A stretch of 37,370 nt of DNA. Source: Oscillatoria sp. HE19RPO (lineage in GTDB: Bacteria; Cyanobacteriota; Cyanobacteriia; Cyanobacteriales; Laspinemataceae). Positions 7,135-15,575 of the stretch are shown in pieces. Made by a program: the position numbers and the translations under genes. The notes beneath the pieces are model-generated. The model did not search any database, was not told where the DNA came from, and worked only from the letters and a program-made list of their open reading frames with translations. The stretch is from assembly GCF_024220515.1 (NCBI RefSeq), contig NZ_JAMXOT010000003.1, positions 1 to 37,370 on the forward strand, written 5' to 3'. Positions within the stretch are counted from its first letter, which is position 1, and each line of letters begins with the position of its first letter.

Positions 7135-8033
7135 CCTCCGATTGGGGTGGATTTTATAAATACGAACACTCACTAATCTAAGTTTTTATCCCTTTTTTCC
7201 CGATGATAACTTCGGGTTGTTTCTGTTTGACTTAATTTATTGCTTTCGTTAGAGAACGCTAATATTTCATCATCTCTGCTGACCTCTGATTACTCGGTCT
7301 CACAGTGGTCCCATTTTTTAGACCTGAATCCTTACGACAAATCTTTCAAAGATGGCATCCAACATTGGAATTACTCTCCCCTGGTTTTTACTGACGAATA
7401 TTACTTAACCTACCCAAAGAAACAGAAATTCTCGCTCAAGAAACTGATCCGGGTTGTCTCAAGGGTCACACCCCTGATGTTTTTCCGGGCCCTCCCTTAT
7501 AGACCATGACTCTATGAAGTTCAACACAACGAGCCGGACCACTCAAATCTCGGAACCCCATTATCCATTCTCATTGGGAGCCAAACCTGATTCGATTCTA
7601 GTGTAATTGAAGGGGTCCGGCCTTCTTAGTGCCCAAACGGCACCCTCTATGACGCCATAGACTGCCTGAAAGCTCTCAATGGCTAGGGAATGACCTCGTT
7701 TGTATTAGCGGACCTGGACCAAGGCCAGCTCTGTCAATAGGTATTTTTCCTTCATTTGAGCGCCACCTTATATACAGCACCCCCTAAAGTTACCCTTTAT
7801 AAGGTGTCATTAATTTCTGATATTTGAGAATTCATGGAGCCTAAAAGGAGCTTAAAATGGCTCCTTTTATGGCTCCACACCAGACCAAGTATCGGAATAT
7901 CAAGGGTTTTGGCCTGTTTCTCCATCACCTTGACAGGGCTAGGTTTCTTCACCCCATCTCGTTCACTTGCCAAAATTTATGCAGCAACCCGGTTTCTTAT
8001 GGAAGGAACGCAGAGGGAGAATAGGAGAAGGGA
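7135..8033. other. About 900 bp without a recognisable gene; possible decayed coding sequence and hairpins
   Basis: One plus-strand open frame, 7240-7509 (89 codons, TTG start, no internal ATG until near its end), reads DLNPYDKSFKDGIQHWNYSPL. It matches nothing I recognise and may be a fragment of a decayed gene. The rest is not coding-like. An inverted repeat ACCTTATA ... TATAAGGT lies at about 7766-7807. A stronger hairpin lies at 7836-7876. The stretch follows the IS66 pseudogene and may hold debris from the same insertions. Confidence 0.4.
7836..7876. repeat. Strong inverted repeat (GGAGCCTAAAAGGAGC stem)
   Basis: GGAGCCTAAAAGGAGC pairs with GCTCCTTTTATGGCTCC across an eight-base loop TTAAAATG. 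One extra base bulges in the right arm. There is no T-run after it, so it is not a classical terminator. No other copy was seen in the window. Confidence 0.6.
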
Positions 8034-8447
8034 TTATTCTAATAAAAACTTCATAATTCCAGGGGATGAAATCGTCAGGTATTGTTGCTGGCCTGAAGGC
8101 GATCGCAATTCAATCTTAAGCGTATTGCTATTGGGTTTCCCCGAGATATTTTCAATCCTATACCCTTGCAAATTGGGACATTTACCTGTTACCACCTGAG
8201 AACCTTGCTGGGATTGTTTTTTGAGAAACTCGTGCCAAAACCGGGAGTCTTCATGTCCGATTAATCGATATCTACAAGCATTTCCTTTAATCCGTTCAGT
8301 TTCAATCAAATATCCCTTTTCCTTCGCTCGGTGCATCGTATCCCCAAATCGATGGCTGACGGTTATTAAATCGCTAGGGTAGTGCCACTCCCCATCACTC
8401 ATCAAAGCCAGGAGTAAATCGATTTTAGTAACTTTTGGTTCGGTCAT
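8034..8447 (-). CDS. Small protein with a putative winged-helix N-terminus, hypothetical
   Basis: The protein has 137 residues. About residues 5-62 (KIDLLLALMSDGEWHYPSDL ... AKEKGYLIETERI ... CRYRLIG) have the helix-turn-helix-wing spacing seen in small winged-helix DNA-binding modules. Residues 63-137 are polar and unassigned. A GAGG lies about six bases before the ATG. Two adjacent perfect palindromes at 8463-8501, just upstream of the start, could be its own operator. The plus-strand open frame on the opposite strand (7834-8199) looks spurious. The gene is isolated among repeats. Function is not known; the DNA-binding assignment is by sequence pattern only. Confidence 0.6.
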   Translation of the reverse strand: MTEPKVTKIDLLLALMSDGEWHYPSDLITVSHRFGDTMHRAKEKGYLIETERIKGNACRYRLIGHEDSRFWHEFLKKQSQQGSQVVTGKCPNLQGYRIENISGKPNSNTLKIELRSPSGQQQYLTISSPGIMKFLLE

Positions 8448-8462
8448 ATTGGGCCTCGTCGC

Positions 8463-8501
8463 ACCCAGAATATTTCTGGGTCTAGTTTTATGTCAACTAG
8501 A
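8463..8501 (-). promoter_or_regulatory. Two abutting palindromes upstream of the winged-helix gene (candidate operator)
   Basis: ACCCAGAA-TAT-TTCTGGGT (8463-8481) is a perfect 8-bp inverted repeat. TCTAGTT-TTATGTC-AACTAGA (8481-8501) is a perfect 7-bp inverted repeat sharing its first base. They lie 16-54 bases before the start codon of the minus-strand gene at 8447, where a self-acting repressor would bind. No second copy was noticed. Confidence 0.5.
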
Positions 8502-8621
8502 TTATCGGAATCGGGGTCATTTCAGTCGATGGGAGTAAACTGTTCACGGCTGCGCTATGAGGAAGCCACTCATGTTGGGTCTGTCAGGAGGGGTCAGAGG
8601 AATACTGAAGTTGGGAGGTTG

Positions 8622-9067
8622 AGCATTTTTTCCAAAGAATAACTTCCCCCTCTTTGTTCGTAGTAACGACTTGAGTCGTTACTTGCCTGTCATGGCTCCT
8701 GCCATGACAGGCATCAGCACTGGAGGAGTAGCACAGGGGTGCGTTACTTGGCTTTAAGCCCAGTAACGCGGTCACGACTCATACGGAATCCGGTTCTCAA
8801 AGGTCTATAAAAACCCACGCCCTCAAGGGCGGAAGCTCACAGGACGTTAGCGAAGCCATGCCCCTTGGGCTATAGCCTGCCGACGCCGGCTGAAGAGAAA
8901 ATCGACTTTTACCAACCGGATTTGGTATCAAGTCGTTACTACAAACATTTTTGCCAAAGAATAACTTCCCCCTCTTTGTTCGTAGTAACGACTGGAGGAG
9001 TAGCACAGGGGTGCGTTACTTGGCTTTAGGCCCAGTAACGCGGTCACGACTCAAGTCGTTACTACAA
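8622..9067. mobile_element. Tandem pair of structured GTAGTAACGACT elements
   Basis: Both copies begin with the same lead (CCAAAGAATAACTTCCCCC) and then TTCGTAGTAACGACT. Copy A (8656 to about 8942) has a perfect 12-bp hairpin GCCTGTCATGGC/GCCATGACAGGC at 8685-8712. It also has a second hairpin CGTTACTTGGC/GCCCAGTAACG at 8742-8768, and it is split by a 146-bp insert at 8782-8927. Copy B (8978-9067) lacks the first hairpin, as by a 50-bp deletion, but ends properly with AAGTCGTTACTACAAA. A related element lies at 17974-18142. No protein is encoded. Confidence 0.78.
8782..8927. mobile_element. Nested 146-bp MITE with 14-bp inverted repeats
   Basis: The insert begins TACGGAATCCGGTT and ends AACCGGATTTGGTA, inverted repeats matching at 12 of 14 positions. 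TCA flanks it on both sides (8779-8781 and 8928-8930). Removing the insert and one TCA restores CACGACTCAAGTCGTTACTAC, exactly the sequence of the neighbouring copy B. It contains further palindromic GC-rich segments (GCCGACGCCGGC) and no gene. Confidence 0.75.
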
Positions 9068-9110
9068 ATATCGGAGAGGAAAGACTGAAGTCGTTACTAC
9101 CGATTTTGTA

Positions 9111-9164
9111 GATTAGCCCGCCTGCGCGGGCTAAGTTCGTGTAGCACCACCCTTTAGGGTGCGG
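9111..9164. repeat. Core fragment of the TAA-type MITE family
   Basis: GCCCGCCTGCGCGGGC, then TTCGTGTAGCACCACCC and AGGGTGCGGG, follow the order of central segments in the reverse complement of the MITE at 15195-15335. The terminal inverted repeats are absent. A partial GTAGTAACGACT arm (AGTCGTTACTAC, 9089-9100) lies just before it. The rest of the 9068-9320 gap is AT-rich and contains a GATAATATATTAAAG stretch near 9281, which may hold the -10 region of the next gene. Confidence 0.55.
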
Positions 9165-9320
9165 GACATGGAGACGGGTTTTAACTTTAAAAACTACATC
9201 GGGGGAACTGATGTACAACCCTGTCTAGAGAAAATTTAGTGATTGACAAAAAAATGCGGAATTATTATTTAAAATAACTTTTGATAATATATTAAAGTCC
9301 TGGCATATTTCCCACTCTAC

Positions 9321-9884
9321 ATGACTAACACCCAAGCAAAATATCTCAGCCTAAAAGAGTTCCTGAACCTACCGGAAACCAAACCAGCTCAGGAATTTAT
9401 TGAAGGAGAAATTCTCCAAAAACCAATGCCAAAAGGAAGACACAGCCGCTTACAAGGTAAACTTTGTATTGAAATTAATCAGGTCAGCGAAGCCGCCAAA
9501 ATTGCTTATGCTTTTCCTGAACTGCGCTGTAGTTTTGGCAATCGGTCTATTGTTCCGGATATCGCCGTTTTTCTCTGGGAGAATATTCCCTTTTTGTCCG
9601 ATGGAGAAGTGCCGGATAATTTTAACCTGCCCCCAGATTTAGTCATTGAAATTCTTTCCCCCGAACAAAACCCGAATAAAGTGATTGGTAATATTGTGTA
9701 CTGTATTGAAAATGGCAGTGAATTGGGGTGGTTTCTTGACCCCGAGGCCCAAAGTATTCTCGTTTTTAGGCGCGATCGCTCTCCCCTGGTCATTAAAAAC
9801 CAGGATACTTTGCCAGTATTAGAGGGAATGGAATTAACTCTGAGTGCTGCTCAAGTTTTTGGCTGGCTGAAAATGGGTTCTTAA
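9321..9884 (+). CDS. Uma2-family (DUF820) putative restriction-endonuclease-like protein
   Basis: This 187-residue protein is of the Uma2 family, which is greatly expanded in cyanobacteria and has a PD-(D/E)xK nuclease-like fold. Family marks in order are EFIEGEILQKPMPKGRHSRLQGKL, then the acidic VPDIAVFL, then PPDLVIEILSPEQNPNKV, which supply the presumed metal-binding Asp and Glu residues. A C-terminal GWFLDPEAQSILVFR segment is also typical. The usual catalytic Lys after IEILSP (often SPsd...kr.eYa..G) is not clearly seen, since the text here reads NKVIGNIVYCIENGSE. Members have no firmly established role. The gene stands alone between repeats. Confidence 0.85.
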   Translation: MTNTQAKYLSLKEFLNLPETKPAQEFIEGEILQKPMPKGRHSRLQGKLCIEINQVSEAAKIAYAFPELRCSFGNRSIVPDIAVFLWENIPFLSDGEVPDNFNLPPDLVIEILSPEQNPNKVIGNIVYCIENGSELGWFLDPEAQSILVFRRDRSPLVIKNQDTLPVLEGMELTLSAAQVFGWLKMGS

Positions 9885-10181
9885 AATCTTGCGGCGATTC
9901 CCAAAGGATGCCCTTACATATGAGCAGCAAGGTCGCTTCTCATCGCCCTCCCCTTGGCAAGGGCAGGGTTTGGGGTCTACCCCGCGTAGGAGGAACCTCC
10001 GTTATGGTGGCCCCACTTTGCCCGGTGAGGGGTGCGGGCAAAAGTTCCCATCCTAGTAACAATCCCCTATAATCAACAGAGTTTTAAAGATTTGTTGCAA
10101 ATCGCCCCTTCTCACCGCATCTGGATCCGGTAATCGGGGATTGAGGGAACTCTCAGCAATCCGGGAAATTCATAGTTCTCT
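9885..10181. other. 297-bp intergenic region with small hairpins
   Basis: It has short palindromic runs around 9945-10040: GCCCTCCCC/AAGGGC, GGGGTCTACCCC and GGAGGAACCTCC. The GC-rich CCTCCCCTTGGCAAGGG type is familiar from cyanobacterial spacers. The last 100 bases should contain the promoter of the polysaccharide block, but I cannot fix a -10 or -35 box. Confidence 0.4.
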
Positions 10182-12305
10182 ATGAAAGTTGCTCTCAAAT
10201 CCCACGGATCCCAGTCCAAGCATAACGAGCGTTATGGAATTTATACTGTTCCCATGACCCAAAACTGGCTAATCAACAACCTAGGGACTGCCTTTCAGTC
10301 CGTCGCTGCTTCCCTCTCAAGGCCCCAGAAACGGCTGATCCTGTTGAGTCTGGATACGGCAGTCTTTCTGGTCGCCATCTATGGGGCATTTGGACTCCGG
10401 TTCAGCAGTCTCTTACCGATTCAACAAACCTGGCCCTATCTGTGGCTGATTCTGCTTCTAATTGTAATCAAGCCTTTGGTCTTCCTGGTGACGGGAATGT
10501 ACCGCCCAGTGCTGCGGTATGCAGGCTTGGAATTTTTATTAACCGCCACCAAAGCGGTCCTGTTCAGTTCCGGGGCCTTTGTCCTGCTGGCCTATTTATT
10601 TGAGTTCCTCCAACTCCCGCGATCGGTCCTCCTCAACGACGCCCTGCTCACCCTGTTATTAGTGGTGGGAGTGCGTCTGTCTCTGCGATGGTTGGTGAAT
10701 ACCCTCATCGGTTTGCCTCGGCAAAATCGAACCCCGGAACGGATTGTGATTTATGGTGCTGGTTCTGCCGGGTCGCAACTGGCTCAGTCCCTCGTTCATC
10801 ACCCCAGCTACCAACCTGTTGCTTTTGTCGATGATGACCCCTCTTTAGCCAATCAAAATATTCAAGGACTCCCGGTTTACGCTCCCTCTACATTACCGAG
10901 ACTCCAACTTCAAAAGCCTTTTGATACTATTTTATTAGCCATGCCTTCGGTCGATCGCATCAGAAAGCGGCAAATTTTAGAAGGCTTACAGTTCTTGTCC
11001 CTGCCGGTCAAAACCGTTCCCTGTGTGGGCGAAATTCTATCCGGTCAGGTCTCCATTAGTGAAATTAGAAATATTGATATTGCTGACCTCCTCGGTCGAG
11101 AAGAAGTCATCCCCGACCCAGAATTGTTGCGGATGAATATCACCGGCAAAACTGTTTTGGTCACTGGGGCTGGGGGGTCCATTGGCTCGGAATTGTGCCG
11201 CCAAATTGCTCAACAACAGCCCAAATGTTTGGTGCTCTATGAATTAGGCGAATTTGCCCTCTATAGCATCGATATGGAATTAGCCGAAGCTTATCCCCCC
11301 CTCAAGTGCGTCGCTTGTTTGGGTTCAGTGAACGATGAGAAGCGGCTGGCTGGAGTTCTGACCCAATATCAGGTGGATACCATTTATCATGCCGCCGCCT
11401 ATAAGCACGTTCCCTTAGTGGAAGCCAATCCTGCTCCGGGAATTATTAATAACGTAGTCGGGACTTGGACCACAGTGCGCTGTGCGATCGACTGTGGGGT
11501 AGCTAATTTTGTGTTGATTTCCACCGATAAAGCCGTTCGTCCCACCAATATCATGGGGGCCAGTAAACGGGTGGCGGAACTGATTGTCCAAGCTTTAGCC
11601 GAGCGATCGGGTGTGTCCACTCGTTTTACCATCGTGCGCTTTGGCAACGTCCTCGATAGTAGTGGTTCAGTAGTTCCCCGATTCCGCAAGCAAATCGCTG
11701 AGGGTCAAGCCATCACCGTCACCCATCCGGAGATGACTCGTTATTTTATGTCCATCCCGGAAGCCGCCCGCTTGGTGATTCAGGCTGGAGCAATGGGAAA
11801 ACGCGGGGAAATTTTCTTGTTAGATATGGGTGAACCCGTGCGGATTTATGATTTAGCCCTGCAGATGATTCAGTTGAGTGGGTTAGTCCCCGGAAAGGAT
11901 ATTGATATTAAAATTACCGGCTTAAGACCCGGAGAAAAACTGCACGAAGAATTATTGGTCGATAGTGCTAAAGCCAGACCGACTCAGCATCCTAAAATCT
12001 TTTGCGCTCAAGAAGCGAAAATTCACTGGGAATTTTTACAGCCCCTGTTAGAAGCCCTGGTCCAAAAAACTCGCACCGATGATTTGCTGGCTATTCGAGC
12101 CGAATTGCAACGGCTCGTTCCCGAGTATCAGCCTTCCTGCTTAGGTTTTCGGTCTCCTCGGTTAACATCCCGCTGCCAGTTAGAAGAAACCAAGGGGATT
12201 GGGGCTTCCAAGTTGACCGGCTCGGGAAAACATGATGCAACAGTGTTGTCGAGTCTGCCTGTAGAGGGAAGAGGTGTGGGCAGTGATAGCGTTACCCTAC
12301 CTTAA
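10182..12305 (+). CDS. Membrane-bound nucleotide-sugar dehydratase/epimerase (CapD/WbpM/PglF family)
   Basis: This 707-residue protein modifies UDP-sugars (typically 4,6-dehydration and/or epimerisation) for surface polysaccharides. The N-terminus has four hydrophobic segments (about residues 50-165). Then comes a CoA-binding-like Rossmann fold with IVIYGAGSAGSQLAQ (about 190). The catalytic extended-SDR domain has TVLVTGAGGSIGSELCRQ (about 325). Its active-site region is LISTDKAVRPTNIMGASKR, in which Met replaces the Tyr of the common YxxxK, as usual for this family. The C-terminus has LRPGEKLHEELL followed by a low-similarity tail of about 90 residues. ATG at 10182 or 10254 may be the start. 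It heads a three-gene polysaccharide block and is closed by a terminator at 12321. Confidence 0.93.
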   Translation: MKVALKSHGSQSKHNERYGIYTVPMTQNWLINNLGTAFQSVAASLSRPQKRLILLSLDTAVFLVAIYGAFGLRFSSLLPIQQTWPYLWLILLLIVIKPLVFLVTGMYRPVLRYAGLEFLLTATKAVLFSSGAFVLLAYLFEFLQLPRSVLLNDALLTLLLVVGVRLSLRWLVNTLIGLPRQNRTPERIVIYGAGSAGSQLAQSLVHHPSYQPVAFVDDDPSLANQNIQGLPVYAPSTLPRLQLQKPFDTILLAMPSVDRIRKRQILEGLQFLSLPVKTVPCVGEILSGQVSISEIRNIDIADLLGREEVIPDPELLRMNITGKTVLVTGAGGSIGSELCRQIAQQQPKCLVLYELGEFALYSIDMELAEAYPPLKCVACLGSVNDEKRLAGVLTQYQVDTIYHAAAYKHVPLVEANPAPGIINNVVGTWTTVRCAIDCGVANFVLISTDKAVRPTNIMGASKRVAELIVQALAERSGVSTRFTIVRFGNVLDSSGSVVPRFRKQIAEGQAITVTHPEMTRYFMSIPEAARLVIQAGAMGKRGEIFLLDMGEPVRIYDLALQMIQLSGLVPGKDIDIKITGLRPGEKLHEELLVDSAKARPTQHPKIFCAQEAKIHWEFLQPLLEALVQKTRTDDLLAIRAELQRLVPEYQPSCLGFRSPRLTSRCQLEETKGIGASKLTGSGKHDATVLSSLPVEGRGVGSDSVTLP

Positions 12306-12320
12306 TCATCCTGATTCCGA

Positions 12321-12359
12321 CCCTCTTGAAGCCGAGACTTCAGGAGGGGCAATTTTTTC
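12321..12359 (+). terminator. Rho-independent terminator after the CapD-like gene
   Basis: CCCTCTTGAAG pairs with CTTCAGGAGGG around a six-base loop CCGAGA, with one extra unpaired base. It is followed by GCAATTTTTT. It starts about 16 bases after the stop codon. This suggests that the following export gene has its own promoter. Confidence 0.8.
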
Positions 12360-12611
12360 CATGTAGAATGGGATGAAACCGGCCATCGGGGGTAACGGAA
12401 GGGTACTCAAGTCCGTAAACGATCGCGATCGCCCTGCACTCCCCGGATTTGGCTCTGCGACCTCCCCCGGGTTGCAGTTACCCCATCGATTCTGCGAGTT
12501 GATGGCTCGGGCAGGAACCCAGAAAACAGCAGGGGGTCTTCTATACCCCATCGTTGCTCCATTCCAATTTCTCTACATAAATTCTTAAGCGACAAATCCA
12601 GTTGTAACTCT
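12360..12611. other. Spacer before the SLBB export gene
   Basis: About 250 bases hold no credible gene; overlapping short open frames on both strands are low-complexity reads through GC-rich DNA. Two HIP1-like GATCGCGATCGCC sites lie near 12421. ACCCCATCG occurs twice (around 12480 and 12545). The promoter for the next gene should be here, but no clear boxes are visible, and no Shine-Dalgarno sequence precedes the ATG at 12612. Confidence 0.35.
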
Positions 12612-15182
12612 ATGGTCAGTCCAGAATCCTTTTCTACCCCCTCTGATTCCCATAAATGGTCGAGCAGACCGAACCTCAGACAACCGATCGCCCCGTCAGT
12701 CTCGGGATTGACCTTCTCCATGTTGCTTGCCCTGACAACAGCACTCCCGGCGGTTGCCCAGCCCTCCCTAGCACCGGGACAACCACCCCAACTTTTGGCC
12801 CAGGGAGCAGCCTTCCAAGAAGCCTATACCCTTGGTCCGGGCGATCGCATTCAAATCGATATTTTTAACGTTCCCGAATACAGCGGCGAAAATGGTCAAC
12901 ACCAAGTCCTAGTCGATGGCACCTTAAATCTCCCCCTGGTCGGCAGAGTCTCCGTAGAAGGACTCACCTTAGAACAAGCCGCAGGCAGACTTAGAAACCT
13001 CTATGCCCCCTATCTGCAACGCCCCGAGTTTCTCACCATCTCCCTGATGGAGCGTCGTCCCGTTCAAGTGGGAATTTCCGGAGAAGTCAGAAGACCCGGT
13101 TCCTATATCATCGCCATGAATGAAGCGGGTAGCCCCAGGCCCACAATCACTACGGCGATTGAACTGGCCGGAGGGATTACCTCCACGGCAAATATTCGTC
13201 AGGTGCAGCTTCTACGGCGGTCTAGAGGGGGGCCAAATCAACTGATTACCATCGACCTCACCACCCTAGTCCAGTTGGGAGACCTCAGTCAAGACATCAC
13301 CATTCGCGATGGCGACACGATTTTTATTCCCCCAGACCCCAACATTAACGCTAATGATGCCCGTCAGCTTGCCGAGGCCAGCATTTCCGGGGATTCTTCT
13401 CAACCGATCAATATCGCCGTAGTCGGGGAAATTAATAAACCCGGTTCCTACACCGTGGCAGGAACCGCTGAAACCGGGGGACTCCTGACCCTCACCCGCG
13501 CCCTCCAAACCGCTGGCGGGGTGACCCAATCGGCAGCCGTCGGTCAGATTCAAGTGCGACGACAACCAAAATCTGGACCTGCCCAAATCCTGTCGGTCAA
13601 CCTCTGGCAGCTTTTAAACGGGGATATTAGCCAAGATATTATTCTTCAACAAGGGGATACCATCTATGTGCCTACAGGGAGTGGATTTAGCCCAGCGGAA
13701 TCCTCTCGGTTAGCCCAGGCCAATTTTGCCGGGGACCCCACCCAACCTGTCAATATTGCCGTCGTCGGTGAAGTGAGCCGACCCGGTTCCTACACCGTCA
13801 CCCGCATGGATGAGACAGGGGGACTATTAACTGTCACCCGAGCTTTACAAACTGCCGGTGGCGTTACACAGTCCGCACAGTTGGGTGAAATTCAAGTGCT
13901 GCGCCAACCCCAGGCAGGTCCAGCCCGACGGATCCCGGTGAACCTCTGGGCCTTACTCCGACAAGGAGATCTCAGCCAAGATATTATTCTCCAACAAGGG
14001 GATACCATTTATGTCCCCACGGGCACCGGCTTTAATGCCGCAGAATCAACCCTATTAGCCGAAGCCAGTTTTGCCGGTCCTCGCAATCAACCTGTCAATA
14101 TTGCAGTGTCTGGGGAAGTGACTCGTCCAGGATCGTACACCGTGACGCGCGTGGATGAGGCGGGTGGACTCCTCACCGTCACTCGGGCCTTGCAAACTGC
14201 AGGGGGAGTCACCTTATCCGCAGATATTCGTGAAATCCGCGTCAACCGTCGCCCGAAAGCCGGTTCACCTCAAACCATTGTGGTGAATCTCTGGGAAATG
14301 CTCGATCGCGGGGATTTCAGTCAGGATATCATCCTCCAACAAGGGGATACGATTGAAGTGCCAACGGCGAGTAACCCTAATCCCATAGAAACGGCTCGCA
14401 TTGCTACGGCTAACTTTGCCGCGAATAGCTCTACCCCCCTGAATATTGCGATCGTCGGAGAGGTCAACCGTCCCGGAACCTATACCGTTTCCGGAGAAGA
14501 TGTCGCCGCTACAGGGGACATGGAAACCCTCACGGAGCCTACCACGGGTGGGGGCGTAGTGGGACTCCCGACCGTCACCCGAGCGATTAAAATTGCCGGA
14601 GGGATTACCCCAACTGCGGATATTCGGCGGATTCAAGTGCTGCGGCAACGGAAAAATGGCACCCAACAACTGATTGATGTGAATCTCTGGGAACTCCTAG
14701 AAAATGGCGATTTAAACCAAGATGTTCTGCTGCAACAAGGGGATACGATTGTGGTCCAAACCGCGACTAATATTGATTTAGCCGAAGCCCCCAGACTCGC
14801 GACGGCCAGTTTCTCCCCGAACCGAATTCAAGTCAATATTGTGGGTGAAATCCAGGAACCGGGAGTGGTGGAATTACCCCCCAATGCTTCCTTAAACCAA
14901 GCGATTTTGGTCGCGGGAGGATTTAATAATACCCGGGCGGAAAAAGATGAGGTGGAACTGATTCGCTTGAACCCCAATGGCACCGTGTCTCGGCAAACCA
15001 TTCCCATTGATTTTGCTCAGGGACTGGATGAAGGGACCAACCCCATTCTGCGAAACAATGATGTGATTGTGGTCGGGCGTACCCGGTTAGCTAGATTCGG
15101 AGATAGAATCAGCCCAGTCGGGCAAGTGACCAATTCTGTATTCTCTCTGTTTGGAATCTTACGATTTTTTAATCTGTTCTAA
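12612..15182 (+). CDS. Wza-like polysaccharide export protein with six SLBB-type modules
   Basis: This 856-residue protein is related to outer-membrane polysaccharide export (OPX) proteins. After a polar N-terminal stretch, a signal-type segment (FSMLLALTTALPAVAQ, about 36-51) precedes the polysaccharide-export domain (YTLGPGDRIQIDIFNVPEYS, about 75-145). Then come six modules opening with (N/V)x(G/S)GE(I/V)xxPG(S/T)Y-type motifs near residues 150, 266, 380, 494, 610 and 737. Modules 2-5 are about 115 residues apart, and most end with QDIILQQGDTIYVPTG or a variant. Typical Wza-like proteins have one to three. The C-terminus ends hydrophobic (SVFSLFGILRFFNLF). An internal start at Met 37 is possible. 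It lies upstream of the Wzc-like gene, its usual partner. Confidence 0.92.
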   Translation: MVSPESFSTPSDSHKWSSRPNLRQPIAPSVSGLTFSMLLALTTALPAVAQPSLAPGQPPQLLAQGAAFQEAYTLGPGDRIQIDIFNVPEYSGENGQHQVLVDGTLNLPLVGRVSVEGLTLEQAAGRLRNLYAPYLQRPEFLTISLMERRPVQVGISGEVRRPGSYIIAMNEAGSPRPTITTAIELAGGITSTANIRQVQLLRRSRGGPNQLITIDLTTLVQLGDLSQDITIRDGDTIFIPPDPNINANDARQLAEASISGDSSQPINIAVVGEINKPGSYTVAGTAETGGLLTLTRALQTAGGVTQSAAVGQIQVRRQPKSGPAQILSVNLWQLLNGDISQDIILQQGDTIYVPTGSGFSPAESSRLAQANFAGDPTQPVNIAVVGEVSRPGSYTVTRMDETGGLLTVTRALQTAGGVTQSAQLGEIQVLRQPQAGPARRIPVNLWALLRQGDLSQDIILQQGDTIYVPTGTGFNAAESTLLAEASFAGPRNQPVNIAVSGEVTRPGSYTVTRVDEAGGLLTVTRALQTAGGVTLSADIREIRVNRRPKAGSPQTIVVNLWEMLDRGDFSQDIILQQGDTIEVPTASNPNPIETARIATANFAANSSTPLNIAIVGEVNRPGTYTVSGEDVAATGDMETLTEPTTGGGVVGLPTVTRAIKIAGGITPTADIRRIQVLRQRKNGTQQLIDVNLWELLENGDLNQDVLLQQGDTIVVQTATNIDLAEAPRLATASFSPNRIQVNIVGEIQEPGVVELPPNASLNQAILVAGGFNNTRAEKDEVELIRLNPNGTVSRQTIPIDFAQGLDEGTNPILRNNDVIVVGRTRLARFGDRISPVGQVTNSVFSLFGILRFFNLF

Positions 15183-15194
15183 AGGTACAGTTAA

Positions 15195-15335
15195 GGGCAG
15201 ACCAAAAACATAAAATCACCAAAACCCGCACCCTGAAGGGTGGGGCTATACGGACGAAGCCTGCCTCCGCAGGCTACAAGAGTATTGTTAGGTTTTTAAG
15301 CACCGAATTTGGATGATTTATGTTTGGGAATCTCC
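15195..15335. mobile_element. Divergent 141-bp TAA-type MITE after the SLBB gene
   Basis: It starts GGGCAGACCAAAAACATAAA and ends TTTATGTTTGGGAATCTCC, flanked by TAA (15192-15194 and 15336-15338). The inner order (CCCGCACCCTGAAGGGTGGGG, then GCCTGCCTCCGCAGGC, then GTTAGGTTTTTAAGCACCG) parallels the two 165-bp copies, with a shorter middle. It begins 12 bases after the stop codon of the export gene. Confidence 0.75.
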
Positions 15336-15355
15336 TAAGGGCAGACAGACCAACT

Positions 15356-15412
15356 GGGTTTCTTGACCCAATCTCTGCTAATCAGCAACAAATCGGGTCA
15401 AGAAACCCGGGT
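15356..15412. repeat. Inverted repeat GGGTTTCTTGACCC, possible terminator
   Basis: GGGTTTCTTGACCC pairs perfectly with GGGTCAAGAAACCC across a loop of 25 bases, and CGGGTTTT follows. It lies downstream of the SLBB gene and resembles the GAAACCCGG hairpins at 27401-27643 and 32262-32486. The remaining bases to 15575 show nothing further that I can support. Confidence 0.6.
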
Positions 15413-15575
15413 TTTGGTCCCCTTGAACTGCTCCATTAGGGCCGTTTTAGGAAGGTTCGAGTCAGGGTCAAATGCGGGAGCAATTCAGTTTTCCTATCAC
15501 TGCTCCTGATTCAGGGCACAATCCTTTAACCAGACTGTTACGATACGAAGGAATACACCATCACCAGAGATTGAC

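Noticed and set aside
7240-7509. 89-codon plus-strand frame as a gene
   Set aside because: It has a TTG start with no ribosome-binding site, no recognisable family, and it lies in repeat-rich decayed DNA. It is mentioned only as a possible fragment.
7834-8199. 121-codon plus-strand frame
   Set aside because: It starts inside a hairpin, overlaps the better-supported minus-strand gene at 8034-8447, and has an odd composition (WLLLWLHTRPS).
8685-8768. Integron attC site reading of the double hairpin
   Set aside because: There is no integrase, no R-box consensus (GTTRRRY) and no cassette gene. The repeats have terminal inverted arms like a MITE.
8584-9006. Minus-strand frames of 63 and 69 codons
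   Set aside because: They lie within the tandem structured elements and share residues (EGEVILWKK / KRGKLFFGKN) only because the DNA is repeated.
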